A DNA stretch of 64,000 nucleotides from Tritonibacter scottomollicae (GTDB lineage Bacteria; Pseudomonadota; Alphaproteobacteria; Rhodobacterales; Rhodobacteraceae), in the NCBI RefSeq assembly GCF_003003215.1, contig NZ_PVUF01000003.1, forward strand, positions 186,001 through 250,000. Reading direction: 5' to 3'. Both the position numbers and the translations under genes were made by a program. Shown here in pieces: positions 17,614-25,592 of the stretch; position 1 is the stretch's first letter; each line of letters opens with the position of its first letter. The notes beneath the pieces are model-generated. The model made no database searches, had not been told where the DNA came from, and saw nothing but the letters and a program-made list of their open reading frames with translations.

Positions 17614-18282
17614 ATGCCCGTCGCCCCGCTTCCTGCCTCCAGCTTCCTGTTCGGAGCCTCGGAGCGCCTCAGGGCGATGCTCGACAGTCAGGCCACGGAT
17701 GTGCATCTGGCCACCGGCGACGTGTTGTTCGAACGGGGCGACGAAGGCGATGCGCTCTATGCGATCATCTCCGGTGCGCTGGAAATTTCCACGCTTTCGG
17801 CAGCGGGGCGGAAGCTGTCACTTGATATGATGCGCCCCGGTGCAATTTTTGGCGAAATCGCCATGTTCGACCCCGGCGAACGCACCGCCACCGCCACCGC
17901 AGCAGAGCCAAGCCATCTGCGCCGTCTGCGTCACCGCGATGTGCTGGGACAATTGACCAGGCACCCGGAACTGGCTGGCGACATGCTGAAGCTTGCCGGA
18001 CAGCGCATGCGCTGGATGAACACCCAGCTGAACGAACAGGTGTTCCTGCCGATGCCAGTGCGGCTGGCGCGCAAGCTGTTGTATCTCACGCCGGCAGAGG
18101 GCAACGGCCATCTCAGCCTGTCGCAATCCGAACTCGCGGAATTTGTCGGCGCAACCCGTGAAGCGGTCTCCAAGACCTTGTCGAACTGGCGCAAGGCCGG
18201 GCTGATCGAGATCAGCCGCGGCGGGCTGCAACTGAAGGATCGCGGAGGGCTGGCGGTTCTGGCCGACCCCGAGGGCATCTGA
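17614..18282 (+). CDS. Crp/Fnr-family transcriptional regulator, Crp-like
   Basis: A 222-residue regulator. The N-terminal cyclic-nucleotide fold spans about 10-125. Its phosphate-binding cassette GEIAMFDPGERTATA (80-94) keeps the Glu and Arg that hold cAMP in E. coli CRP (E81, R90 here). There is no N-terminal Cys cluster, so it is not an oxygen-sensing FNR. The C-terminal winged helix (about 145-210) has recognition helix TREAVSKTLS (181-190), keeping Arg182 and Glu183 and having Lys where CRP has Arg185. This predicts recognition of TGTGA half-sites. A perfect TGTGA-N6-TCACA site lies 77 bp past its own stop. The effector cannot be proved from sequence. Confidence 0.9.
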   Translation: MPVAPLPASSFLFGASERLRAMLDSQATDVHLATGDVLFERGDEGDALYAIISGALEISTLSAAGRKLSLDMMRPGAIFGEIAMFDPGERTATATAAEPSHLRRLRHRDVLGQLTRHPELAGDMLKLAGQRMRWMNTQLNEQVFLPMPVRLARKLLYLTPAEGNGHLSLSQSELAEFVGATREAVSKTLSNWRKAGLIEISRGGLQLKDRGGLAVLADPEGI

Positions 18283-18358
18283 GCGGCGCGCCTCTGGCGA
18301 ACCTCCCCACGGGGCGGCATGCAATATTCCCGCCAGAAAGCAAAATACCCGGCGCCAA

Positions 18359-18374
18359 TGTGATCTGTTTCACA
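18359..18374 (+). promoter_or_regulatory. perfect Crp-type site TGTGA-N6-TCACA with class II promoter
   Basis: TGTGATCTGTTTCACA is an exact match to the Crp consensus. A -10-like CATAAG lies at 18396-18401, giving a predicted start near 18408. The site centre is then at -41.5, the exact position of class II Crp-activated promoters. It lies immediately downstream of a Crp-like gene. Confidence 0.65.
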
Positions 18375-18407
18375 GTACATCGCGCGCGCGCCTGCCATAA
18401 GATCTGC

Positions 18408-18575
18408 AAGGCGGTCATTCTCCTATCCATCCCAATGATCGTCCGTCCCATCGTGAGCCATGTGTCCGCCCGACACATGGCTCTTTGGATTCTGCGCTCC
18501 TTGAACCCGCCCCGTGCCGCCTGCTGCTGCACCCCGAACGACAATCGGCCGGACCAATGGCCCGGCCGATTTTTT
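18408..18575 (+). ncRNA. candidate Crp-activated small RNA
   Basis: From the predicted start to a strong intrinsic terminator is about 168 bases with no credible reading frame. A perfect 12-bp hairpin (18455-18466 with 18472-18483, loop CGCCC) is flanked by C-rich, probably unpaired stretches carrying TCTCCTATCC (18418-18427) and CGCTCCTTG (about 18496-18504). These are anti-Shine-Dalgarno-like and typical of trans-acting RNAs. The end is ATCGGCCGG/CCGGCCGAT plus six Ts. A shorter form ending after the first hairpin (about 80 bases) is possible. It could instead be a long 3' end of the crp transcript. I recognise no named family. Confidence 0.5.
18544..18575 (+). terminator. intrinsic terminator
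   Basis: ATCGGCCGG (18544-18552) pairs with CCGGCCGAT (18562-18570) and is followed by TTTTT on the plus strand. Confidence 0.85.
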
Positions 18576-18612
18576 GATGTCACACCCTGCCCCTCTCAAG
18601 GGTCGGGGCAGT

Positions 18613-20115
18613 TTAGTCGTCGAGGTTCAGCGCCACGAAGCGCGGCTCACCTGCCCGACGGACCATCAGGAAGATGGACTTGCGCCCGCCTTCCTCGGCG
18701 GCCTCGATCTGGGCTTCGAGATCGGCGATGGAGGCCACTTTGTTCTGCCCCGCCTCGGTGATCACGTCACCCGCCCGCAGGCCTTTTTCCCAAGCAGCGG
18801 AGGTTTCGTCCACCGACAGGATCACCAGACCGGGCGTGTCTGCATCGAGGTTCAGCTCGTCGCGCATATCATCGCGAACCGCGCCGACAGTGAGGCCGAG
18901 GATCTCTTTCTCGCTCTCATCCGGCACAACATCATCGCCGGTGCCGGTGCCAGCATCGTTGCCAACCGCATCCTCGCGACGACCAAGGGTCACGCGAACG
19001 GTCTCGGTCTTGCCATCGCGGAACACCACCACGCGCACAGTCTTGCCCACTTCGGTATCGCCAACGCGGCGGACCAGATCACGGGTATCCTTTACCTCGA
19101 AACCGTCAAAGCTGGTGATCACGTCACGGGCCAGCAAACCGGCTTCCTTGGCCGGGCCTTCCGGCACATCGGTGATCAGCACGCCTTCGTCGTTTGTCAG
19201 GCCGATCGCCTCGGCCAGATCATCGGTCACGTCCTGAATACGCACACCAAGCCAGCCACGACGGGTTTCGCCAAATTCCTTCAACTGGCTGACCACCTTG
19301 GTCACCACATTCGAGGCCATGGAAAAGCCGATGCCGATGGAGCCACCATTGGGCGACAGGATGGCGGTGTTCACGCCGACCACTTCGCCGTCCATGTTGA
19401 ACAGCGGACCACCGGAGTTGCCGCGGTTGATGGCCGCGTCGGTCTGGATGTAGTCGTCATAGGATCCCGAGAGCGCCCGGTTGCGGGCAGACACGATCCC
19501 GGCAGACAGAGAGAACCCCTGCCCAAGCGGATTGCCCATGGCGACAACCCAGTCGCCAACGCGGGCGACGTCGCTGTCCCCGAACTTGACGAATTTCAGC
19601 GGCATTGGAGCGTCCACTTTCAACAGCGCAATATCGGTGTTGGGATCGGTGCCCACAACGGTTGCGGGCAGAAAATCGGCAGGCTGGCCATCACCGGGAA
19701 AGAATTCGATCTCGATCTCGTCAGCGCCATCAATCACGTGGTTGTTGGTGACGATATAGCCGTCCTCGGAAATCACGAAACCCGATCCCAGCGCCGAAGA
19801 ACGACGCGGGCGGTTGCCACCGCCATTGCGATCCTGGAACTCACGGAAGAAGTCCTCGAAAGGGGAGCCTTCGGGCACGATGCCCTGGGGACCGGTCCGC
19901 CCTTCGACCACGGTCGATGTGGTGATATTCACCACGGCGGGGCTGACCTTTTCGGCCAGCGGCGCGAGGCTTTCGGGCCGTGCCGCTGCCGACAATGTCT
20001 GCAGGACCAGCATTGCGGTCCCGAGGACCGCGATCCAGAACAGACGCCAACCGGTCTGCGTGCGCGGGAGGGCACGGTCCTGGCTCAGTGTCTTGGTACT
20101 TGTGATGGGATGCAC
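18613..20115 (-). CDS. degP: Do/DegP-family periplasmic serine protease
   Basis: Periplasmic HtrA-type protease and chaperone for misfolded envelope proteins. A hydrophobic signal anchor (WRLFWIAVLGTAMLVLQ) is followed by the trypsin-like domain with His in TNNHVID, Asp in DPNTDIALLK and Ser in GNSGGPL (about H126, D161, S234), then two PDZ domains (about 265-370 and 400-495). An AAGGAG Shine-Dalgarno (20123-20128) lies one base from the ATG at 20121 but seven bases from the GTG at 20115, so translation probably begins at the GTG (500 residues). It lies downstream of hflC-hflK on the same strand, behind a terminator and its own promoter, so the neighbours share function but probably not a transcript. 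MucD/DegQ naming is equally possible. Confidence 0.95.
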   Translation of the reverse strand: MHPITSTKTLSQDRALPRTQTGWRLFWIAVLGTAMLVLQTLSAAARPESLAPLAEKVSPAVVNITTSTVVEGRTGPQGIVPEGSPFEDFFREFQDRNGGGNRPRRSSALGSGFVISEDGYIVTNNHVIDGADEIEIEFFPGDGQPADFLPATVVGTDPNTDIALLKVDAPMPLKFVKFGDSDVARVGDWVVAMGNPLGQGFSLSAGIVSARNRALSGSYDDYIQTDAAINRGNSGGPLFNMDGEVVGVNTAILSPNGGSIGIGFSMASNVVTKVVSQLKEFGETRRGWLGVRIQDVTDDLAEAIGLTNDEGVLITDVPEGPAKEAGLLARDVITSFDGFEVKDTRDLVRRVGDTEVGKTVRVVVFRDGKTETVRVTLGRREDAVGNDAGTGTGDDVVPDESEKEILGLTVGAVRDDMRDELNLDADTPGLVILSVDETSAAWEKGLRAGDVITEAGQNKVASIADLEAQIEAAEEGGRKSIFLMVRRAGEPRFVALNLDD

Positions 20116-20249
20116 GGACATACTCCTTGAATTGGCCTGTCAACTCTGTCTTTGCCCGCCCCTGCGGACAAGGGGAAAGGGCGCCACCCTGCCTCAGGCA
20201 CTTGCAGCGCGCCGACGCTCGGGTCGACACACGCCGGGGTGAAATCTCT

Positions 20250-20283
20250 GGCTACAATGTAGCCACTCCGCGAGAGGTCGCAA
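20250..20283 (-). promoter_or_regulatory. putative degP promoter with palindrome over the -10 box
   Basis: On the minus strand TTGCGA (20283-20278) and TACATT (20261-20256) are 16 bases apart. The -10 box lies inside GGCTACA-A-TGTAGCC (20250-20264), a perfect 7-bp inverted repeat with a one-base centre, which looks like an operator. The rest of the 20122-20504 gap holds the hflC terminator and nothing else that I recognise. Confidence 0.4.
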
Positions 20284-20447
20284 TGGGGGTTGGGTTCATC
20301 TCAATTCGACGTGAATGCTGGTGAAGGTTCCGCGACGGCGTCGCGGCGGCAACAGGCGGATCTTCGCCCAATAAAAGCTGCCATATCGGGGCATCCGCCC
20401 TGTCAGCCGCTGTCACGCATCAAAGCGGCCTCTCGAAGCCACCTGTG

Positions 20448-20476
20448 AAAAAGGCCACTCCGAAGAGCGGCCTTTT
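20448..20476 (-). terminator. hflK-hflC terminator
   Basis: On the minus strand GGCCGCTC pairs with GAGTGGCC around a TTCG tetraloop (20453-20472, one G-U pair), followed by TTTTT. It lies about 30 bases past the hflC stop. Confidence 0.85.
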
Positions 20477-20504
20477 CCTGTTCCTCATGCTTTCGCAGAT
20501 GCGA

Positions 20505-21392
20505 TCACTCGCGCGCCACGCCAGCGGTCCCTTGCGAGGACTTCAGGTAGTTGAAGAACTCGCTGTCGGGAGACAGCACCAACGAGGAGTTGCCCGCCTG
20601 CAGCGACCGCGAATAGGCGGTCAGGCTGCGGTAGAATTCAAAGAACTCCGGATCCGCGCCATAGGCTTCGGCAAAGATGCTGTTCCGTTGTGCATCAGCC
20701 TCACCACGAATGACTTCCGCCTCGCGCTCGGCTTCGGAGACCAGCTCGACCTCGGTCCGGTCGGCCTGGGCACGCACACGCTGCGCCGCCTCTTCACCAC
20801 GGGCGATCTCGTCGGCGGCTTCGCGTTCACGCTCAGCGCGCATCCGGGCAAAGGTCGCCTCGAGGTTGGCTTGCGGCAGGTCGGTGCGCTTCAGCCGCAC
20901 GTCGATCACCTCGAGCCCGAGACCTTCGGCCTGTGCAATGGCACCGTTGCGGATGCGCAGCATCAGCGCCGCACGATCAGACGACAGGATGTCGTTGGAG
21001 CTGACGGTACCCAGAACTTCACGGGTCTGGTCGCGCATGATGTTGTCGAGACGGCTTTCGGCAGCGCCGATATTGCCGACACCCACCGCTTCGCGGAAAC
21101 GACGCACATCGGTGATGCGATAGCGCGCGAAGGCGTCGACCACCAGGCGGCGGTCGTCCAGAGGTGTGACCTCAAGCGGGCCGACTTCGAGGCTGAGAAT
21201 ACGGTCGTCGTATTTCACCACTTCGTCGACGAAGGGCATCTTGAGGGCGAGGCCCGGGGCCTCCTGCACGTTCACGACCCGGCCAAAGCGCATCACCAGC
21301 GCCTTTTCCCGTTCGTCCACGATGAAGACCGCCGACAGGCCTGCAAAGACCAGAGCGGCAAGAACAACCAAAGAAATGACAGAGCGGTTCAT
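20505..21392 (-). CDS. hflC: HflC, membrane protease modulator
   Basis: SPFH/band-7 protein that forms a large membrane cage with HflK around the FtsH protease and limits its access to substrates. The 295 residues have one N-terminal transmembrane segment (residues 5-25), then the band-7 domain with FIVDEREKALVMRFGRV, and a long charged coiled coil rich in EREREA and EAEREAEV repeats (about 190-250). The start overlaps the hflK stop by ATGA, so translation is coupled. A terminator follows at 20448-20476. Confidence 0.96.
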   Translation of the reverse strand: MNRSVISLVVLAALVFAGLSAVFIVDEREKALVMRFGRVVNVQEAPGLALKMPFVDEVVKYDDRILSLEVGPLEVTPLDDRRLVVDAFARYRITDVRRFREAVGVGNIGAAESRLDNIMRDQTREVLGTVSSNDILSSDRAALMLRIRNGAIAQAEGLGLEVIDVRLKRTDLPQANLEATFARMRAEREREAADEIARGEEAAQRVRAQADRTEVELVSEAEREAEVIRGEADAQRNSIFAEAYGADPEFFEFYRSLTAYSRSLQAGNSSLVLSPDSEFFNYLKSSQGTAGVARE

Positions 21393-22555
21393 CAGTTGTC
21401 TCCTCCCGATCGACGGATTTCATTCAGCGGCAGATACGGAACGATCCCCTGTCCGCCAGCGCCACTGGTGGTTTCGTCGAGGATGATCTTGTCGACGCGG
21501 CTGAACACATCTTCCATCGTTTCCAGATAGAGACGCTTGCGGGTCACCTCGGGGGCCTTCTCGTATTCCGCCAGAACGGCGGAGAAGCGCGACGCCTCAC
21601 CCTGGGCTTCGTTCACCACCTGCGCGCGGTAGGCCTCGGCCTCCTCGAGCGTCTGGGCGGATTGACCACGGGCCGATGCCAGCTTGCGGTTGGCGTAGGC
21701 ATCCGCTTGCTTTTCAAGCCGGTCACGTTCCTGACCAGCGGATTGCACCTCGCGGAAGGCGTCCTTGACCGGTTCCGGCGGATCGGCCCCGTCAAAGTTG
21801 ACCCGGACGATGTTGACGCCGGAATCATAGCTGTCGAGCGTGAACTGGATCAGCTCTTCTAGGCGCTGAGAGATCAAACCCCGGTCACGGTTGAGGATCG
21901 GTGCCAGCTGCGACTGCGCGATAATCTCGCGCATGGCGGATTCAGACACCGCCTGAATGGTCGCTTTGGGGTCGCGCAGGTTGAAGAGATACTGATCCGG
22001 CGCGGAGATGTTCCAGACCACCTGGAAATCCACGTCGATGATGTTCTCATCTCCCGTCAGCATCAGACCAGCGTCGGAGCCACGGGCGCCCGCGCCGATG
22101 CTTTCGGTCTGCTCAACGCTGACCGGGACCACCTCATAGGTGACAAGCGGCCACGGAGCGAAGTTCAGGCCGGGTTCGCCAACGCTGGAGAATTCGCCCA
22201 GGAACAGCTCCACGGACTTCTCTTCCGTTTTCACAGTATAGAAGCTGCCGTAAACCCAGAGGCCCGCCGCCACCAAGGCCGCCAGTGCGACGCCACCTTT
22301 GGAAAAGAGCGGGCTGCCACCGCCAGAGCCGCCACCTTGCGGGCCCTTGCCGTTGCCACCGCCGCCACGACCGCCCATGAGGACGCGCAGCTGCTCCTGC
22401 CCTTTCTTCACCAGCTCGTCGATCTCGGGGATCTGGTTGTCTTCCGGACGGCGGCCACCGCCACCGCTACCGTCACCACCACCATTATTGCCCCGGTTGC
22501 CTCCGCCGCCGGAGGAACCGCCGCCCCCCCAGGGGCCACCACTGTTCCCAGCCAT
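21392..22555 (-). CDS. hflK: HflK, membrane protease modulator
   Basis: Partner of HflC in the FtsH-regulating membrane complex. The 387 residues begin with a Gly/Asn-rich cytoplasmic leader (about 1-40) and a second Gly-rich patch before the single transmembrane helix (VALAALVAAGLWVYGSFYTV, near 92-111). The SPFH domain and the coiled coil around AGQERDRLEKQADAYANRKL follow. GGAGACAC before the ATG at 22555 decides the start over an ATG at 22570. The first of two genes, overlapping hflC by ATGA. The glycine-rich leader is longer than in E. coli, as is common in this order. Confidence 0.96.
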   Translation of the reverse strand: MAGNSGGPWGGGGSSGGGGNRGNNGGGDGSGGGGRRPEDNQIPEIDELVKKGQEQLRVLMGGRGGGGNGKGPQGGGSGGGSPLFSKGGVALAALVAAGLWVYGSFYTVKTEEKSVELFLGEFSSVGEPGLNFAPWPLVTYEVVPVSVEQTESIGAGARGSDAGLMLTGDENIIDVDFQVVWNISAPDQYLFNLRDPKATIQAVSESAMREIIAQSQLAPILNRDRGLISQRLEELIQFTLDSYDSGVNIVRVNFDGADPPEPVKDAFREVQSAGQERDRLEKQADAYANRKLASARGQSAQTLEEAEAYRAQVVNEAQGEASRFSAVLAEYEKAPEVTRKRLYLETMEDVFSRVDKIILDETTSGAGGQGIVPYLPLNEIRRSGGDN

Positions 22556-22662
22556 GTGTCTCCTATCCATCTCTCCCCGCCGTATCAGCGGATATTGCCC
22601 TCTAACCTGTGGTCACCGCGCCGATATTCAAGACGGAGCAGCTCCCAAAGTGACCGAACGCG

Positions 22663-24018
22663 TCAAAGCGTCCGGACAGGGGTTTTTAGTGTTACCAATT
22701 CTTCCGACATGGTCGGATGAACTGCAACAGTTTGGTCGAAATCTTCCTTTGTCGCCCCCATCTTGACGGCAATTCCCGCCAGCTGGATCATCTCGCCCGC
22801 ACCGGGTGCGACAATATGACAGCCCAGCACCTTGCGGCTGGCCTGACTTACAATCAGTTTCATCAGCACGCGCTGCGCCCGCCCGGCAAAGCTCTGCTGC
22901 ATCGGCTTGAAGGACGTCGAATAGACCTCGATCGTTTCCTGTTCTGCCGCCTCTTCTTCGCTTAGCCCGATGGTGCCCATTTCCGGCTGCGTGAAAATCG
23001 CGGTGGGGATCAGCTCGTGGTCAGGGCTGGTGGGATTGCCGTTGAACACGGTCTCCACGAAGGCCATGCCCTCGCGGATCGCCACCGGGGTCAGGTTGAC
23101 GCGATCGGTTACGTCGCCGATCGCATAGACCGACGGCACTGCCGTCTGACTGTATTGATCTACCTTGATTTCGCCGCCCTTGCCGCGCGCGATGCCCAAT
23201 TCCTCCAGCCCGAGGTCATCCGCATTCGGGTTGCGGCCGGTGGCAAACATCACCTGATCGAACAGGCTTTCGTCACCATTGGTGGCCTTGACCCAGATCT
23301 GGTCGCCTTCCTTGCGCATCTCCAGCACGTTAGTGCCGAGTTTCAGGTCGATGCCGGACTGGATCATTTCCTCGGCCACCAGACCGCGCGCTTCCTCATC
23401 AAAGCCCCGCAGGATCTGAGCGCCGCGATAATACTGCGTGGTGTCCACCCCGAGGCCGTTCATGATGCCGGCAAACTCGGACGCGATATAGCCGCCACCC
23501 ACAATCAGGATACGCTTTGGCAGCGTCTCCAAGTGGAACATCTCGTTCGAGGTGATCGCCAGCTCGGAGCCCGGGAACTCCGGCACCCAAGGGCGACCGC
23601 CGGTGGCGATCAGGATGTGTTTCGCAGTCTTTCGGGTGCCGTCAGACAGCTCCACCGTGTGGGCATCCGCCAGCTTCGCGCGGGCGTCAAAGCTCTCCAC
23701 GCCGGAGTTTTTCAGCAGGTTGCGATAGATGCCTTCCAACCGGTCCAGCTCGGTGTTGAGCTTGGTCTTGAAGTGATCCCAATCGAAGCCCTTGTTCTCA
23801 AGGTCCCAGCCATAGGCCCGGCCATCTTCGACCATGCCGGCATACTCGGAGGCAAAAACCATCAGCTTTTTCGGCACGCAGCCGCGAATGACGCAGGTGC
23901 CGCCATAGCGGTCCTCTTCCGCCAGGGCCACCGATGCGCCGCCTGCGGCTGCAACGCGCGCTGCGCGCACCCCACCGGAGCCGCCCCCAATGACAAAAAG
24001 ATCATAATCAAAGCTCAT
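22663..24018 (-). CDS. gor: glutathione-disulfide reductase
   Basis: FAD-dependent enzyme that regenerates glutathione from its disulfide using NADPH. The 451 residues match the family. The FAD-binding GGGSGGVRAARVAA (11-24) is followed by the redox pair in TCVIRGCVPKK (Cys42, Cys47), the NADPH site VGGGYIASEFAGIM near 171, and the C-terminal HPTMSEELVTLK with the active-site His. The ATG at 24018 is preceded by AAGGG; the open frame to 24057 has no ribosome site. CVIRGC instead of CVNVGC is normal in bacterial enzymes. It stands alone, upstream of hflK on the same strand. Confidence 0.95.
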   Translation of the reverse strand: MSFDYDLFVIGGGSGGVRAARVAAAGGASVALAEEDRYGGTCVIRGCVPKKLMVFASEYAGMVEDGRAYGWDLENKGFDWDHFKTKLNTELDRLEGIYRNLLKNSGVESFDARAKLADAHTVELSDGTRKTAKHILIATGGRPWVPEFPGSELAITSNEMFHLETLPKRILIVGGGYIASEFAGIMNGLGVDTTQYYRGAQILRGFDEEARGLVAEEMIQSGIDLKLGTNVLEMRKEGDQIWVKATNGDESLFDQVMFATGRNPNADDLGLEELGIARGKGGEIKVDQYSQTAVPSVYAIGDVTDRVNLTPVAIREGMAFVETVFNGNPTSPDHELIPTAIFTQPEMGTIGLSEEEAAEQETIEVYSTSFKPMQQSFAGRAQRVLMKLIVSQASRKVLGCHIVAPGAGEMIQLAGIAVKMGATKEDFDQTVAVHPTMSEELVTLKTPVRTL

Positions 24019-24173
24019 AGTCGTCGCCCTTCTTTGGTCTTGCGCGAGGTATCCCACAGCGCGATGTGAATTGCCAGTGTCGCAAGTGGGGGCGCGGCGT
24101 GACTTTTCATATGCCTGTCAGGGCTTTTGTCGCAAAAGCGTGAAGTCCGCGTGAAGAACAGCGCGTGCTCAGA

Positions 24174-24671
24174 TCACTCCGTATGCGAATGCACCACAAC
24201 GTCAAAGCCTTCCTGCGGTGTTGGGGGCGCGAAGTGCCGGGTGAACTGGTGAAACTGCGCCTCTGTCGCGGCAAAGGCATGGTTGCCAGCAGCATTTCGG
24301 CGACGCAACCGGGCCAGGCAAGTGTCATCAGATACATCAAGCAGATGGAGCTGATGCGCCGCCCCGGTCTGTGTCAGAAGATCCCGCATCCAGGCCCGGG
24401 TCGCGACGGTATTGGCGGGAAAATCCAGAACCACCGAAACCCCGGCCTCCAACAGCGCCGCCACATGCGGGGCCATGACTGCGCGCAGGCTGGCCGAACA
24501 GCGGACATAATCCGCCGGGGAAGACATCTGATCCGCATATAGCCCATGAAGCCATGCGTCCTCCGCCAGCAGCACCGTGGCGTCCTGCGCCGCAAGCTGC
24601 GCGGCGAGGGTGGATTTTCCGGATGCGATCTTGCCACACAGCAGGTGCAGCATCGGATGAGACTGAGACAT
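24174..24671 (-). CDS. small P-loop ATPase/kinase (AAA_33, zeta-toxin-like fold)
   Basis: A 165-residue P-loop protein with Walker A CGKIASGKSTLAAQLA at about residues 12-27, an Asp in LLAEDAWLHGLY, and a lid region with SDDTCLARLRRRN. This matches small bacterial kinases of the AAA_33 group, which phosphorylate small molecules; the substrate is unknown. AAAGGCCGCC precedes the ATG at 24671. No antitoxin-like gene is adjacent, so a toxin role is unlikely. Confidence 0.75.
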   Translation of the reverse strand: MSQSHPMLHLLCGKIASGKSTLAAQLAAQDATVLLAEDAWLHGLYADQMSSPADYVRCSASLRAVMAPHVAALLEAGVSVVLDFPANTVATRAWMRDLLTQTGAAHQLHLLDVSDDTCLARLRRRNAAGNHAFAATEAQFHQFTRHFAPPTPQEGFDVVVHSHTE

Positions 24672-25085
24672 GGCGGCCTTTCAACAGTTGGTCAGGTCCG
24701 GCACGACCCGCGCCAAACCACAGCAGAGCGTCCGACCCACATAATGTGATGGCGTTGGATTGGCACAGGTCTGATGCGGCGTCCACCTGTTCCCACCCTG
24801 TGCAGCGTGAGGTCCACTGCACGCAGTCGGGGGATGGGGTGCCCCTGCCACGACACTTCGGAATGCACCAACGCCGGTCTGGCCCCCGCAACAGAATGCC
24901 CCGCTCATAGCCACAAGATCACATGCGCCAGCCACATCGCCTAGCCACCTCATCAGTGGGGTTGAACCCCGGCCACCCTTGTCCCACATTGCCCCTTGCA
25001 GGGACGACCCTGCGCACGGAGCCACCCCGATGGCGACGTGGTTTGTCACTTCGGGACGACCCGATTACGCAGTATGAGGTCGCCC
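24672..25085. other. 414-bp intergenic stretch, no gene seen
   Basis: It lies between the divergent P-loop kinase and PACE genes. Open frames across it have no ribosome sites and look like shadows. Short hairpins occur (GCAGGG-ACGA-CCCTGC near 25006-25021), but I see no clear promoter, terminator or repeat family. Confidence 0.5.
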
Positions 25086-25523
25086 ATGCGCTCCCCCCTT
25101 GACCGTATCCGTCATGCCCTGAGTTTTGAAATCATCGCGTTGTTGATGGTTATCCCGTTGGGGGCCTATCTGTTCCACCTCCCCATTCATGACATCGGGG
25201 CGGTCGGCGTGGTCAGCGCCACGCTCGCGACACTGTGGAACTTCGTCTACAACTACGCTTTTGATAGCGTTCTGAAACGCCGGACGGGCACGACGCTGAA
25301 AACCACACCGATACGGGTCTTTCACGCGGTGCTGTTTGAGGTCGGCCTGCTGCTGGTCCTGATGCCATTTATCGCCTGGTATCTCGGCGTAAGTCTCTGG
25401 CAGGCCTTCGTGATGGATGTGTCCTTCGCCCTGTTCTACATGGCCTATGCCTTTTGCTTCAACTGGGCCTACGACCGGCTGTTTCCCCTTCCGGAGTGGC
25501 AGAACGCCCGGCAGAACAGCTAA
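25086..25523 (+). CDS. PACE-family efflux transporter
   Basis: A 145-residue, four-helix membrane protein made of two bacterial transmembrane pair domains. The paired signatures are RIRHALSFEIIALLMVIPLGAY with NFVYNYAFD near residues 56-64, and RVFHAVLFEVGLLLVLMPF with FCFNWAYDRLFP near 122-133. Characterised PACE proteins (AceI) export chlorhexidine and polyamines by proton antiport. GAGG seven bases before the ATG at 25086 decides the start. LysR regulators are often divergent from PACE genes, but none is here. Confidence 0.88.
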   Translation: MRSPLDRIRHALSFEIIALLMVIPLGAYLFHLPIHDIGAVGVVSATLATLWNFVYNYAFDSVLKRRTGTTLKTTPIRVFHAVLFEVGLLLVLMPFIAWYLGVSLWQAFVMDVSFALFYMAYAFCFNWAYDRLFPLPEWQNARQNS

Positions 25524-25530
25524 GGAGCAG

Positions 25531-25555
25531 GGGCGCGCCCGCTTCTTGCGCGCCC
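25531..25555. repeat. GC hairpin between PACE and rpiA genes
   Basis: GGGCGCGC pairs with GCGCGCCC across a 9-base loop in the 69-bp gap between the convergent stops. It has no T-run on either strand. Confidence 0.4.
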
Positions 25556-25592
25556 GGCACGGCGGGCCTGGGCGGGCCTGGGACCGGCGCGT

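Noticed and set aside
18360-18761. 133-codon open frame over the candidate small RNA
   Set aside because: It starts inside the Crp site, crosses the terminator and runs antisense into degP, with no ribosome site.
18514-20130. 538-codon plus-strand open frame
   Set aside because: Antisense shadow of degP; composition rich in His, Gly and Arg.
24174-24671. Zeta-type toxin
   Set aside because: The fold fits a P-loop kinase, but there is no adjacent epsilon-type antitoxin gene and the gene stands alone.
24681-24701. SRP RNA-like GGTCAGGTCCGG
   Set aside because: Only 12 bases resemble the SRP RNA core; the GGAAGGAAGCAGC part and the surrounding stems are missing.
24681-25049. 122-codon minus-strand open frame
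   Set aside because: No ribosome site, Gly/Cys/Pro-rich random-looking composition, no recognisable feature.
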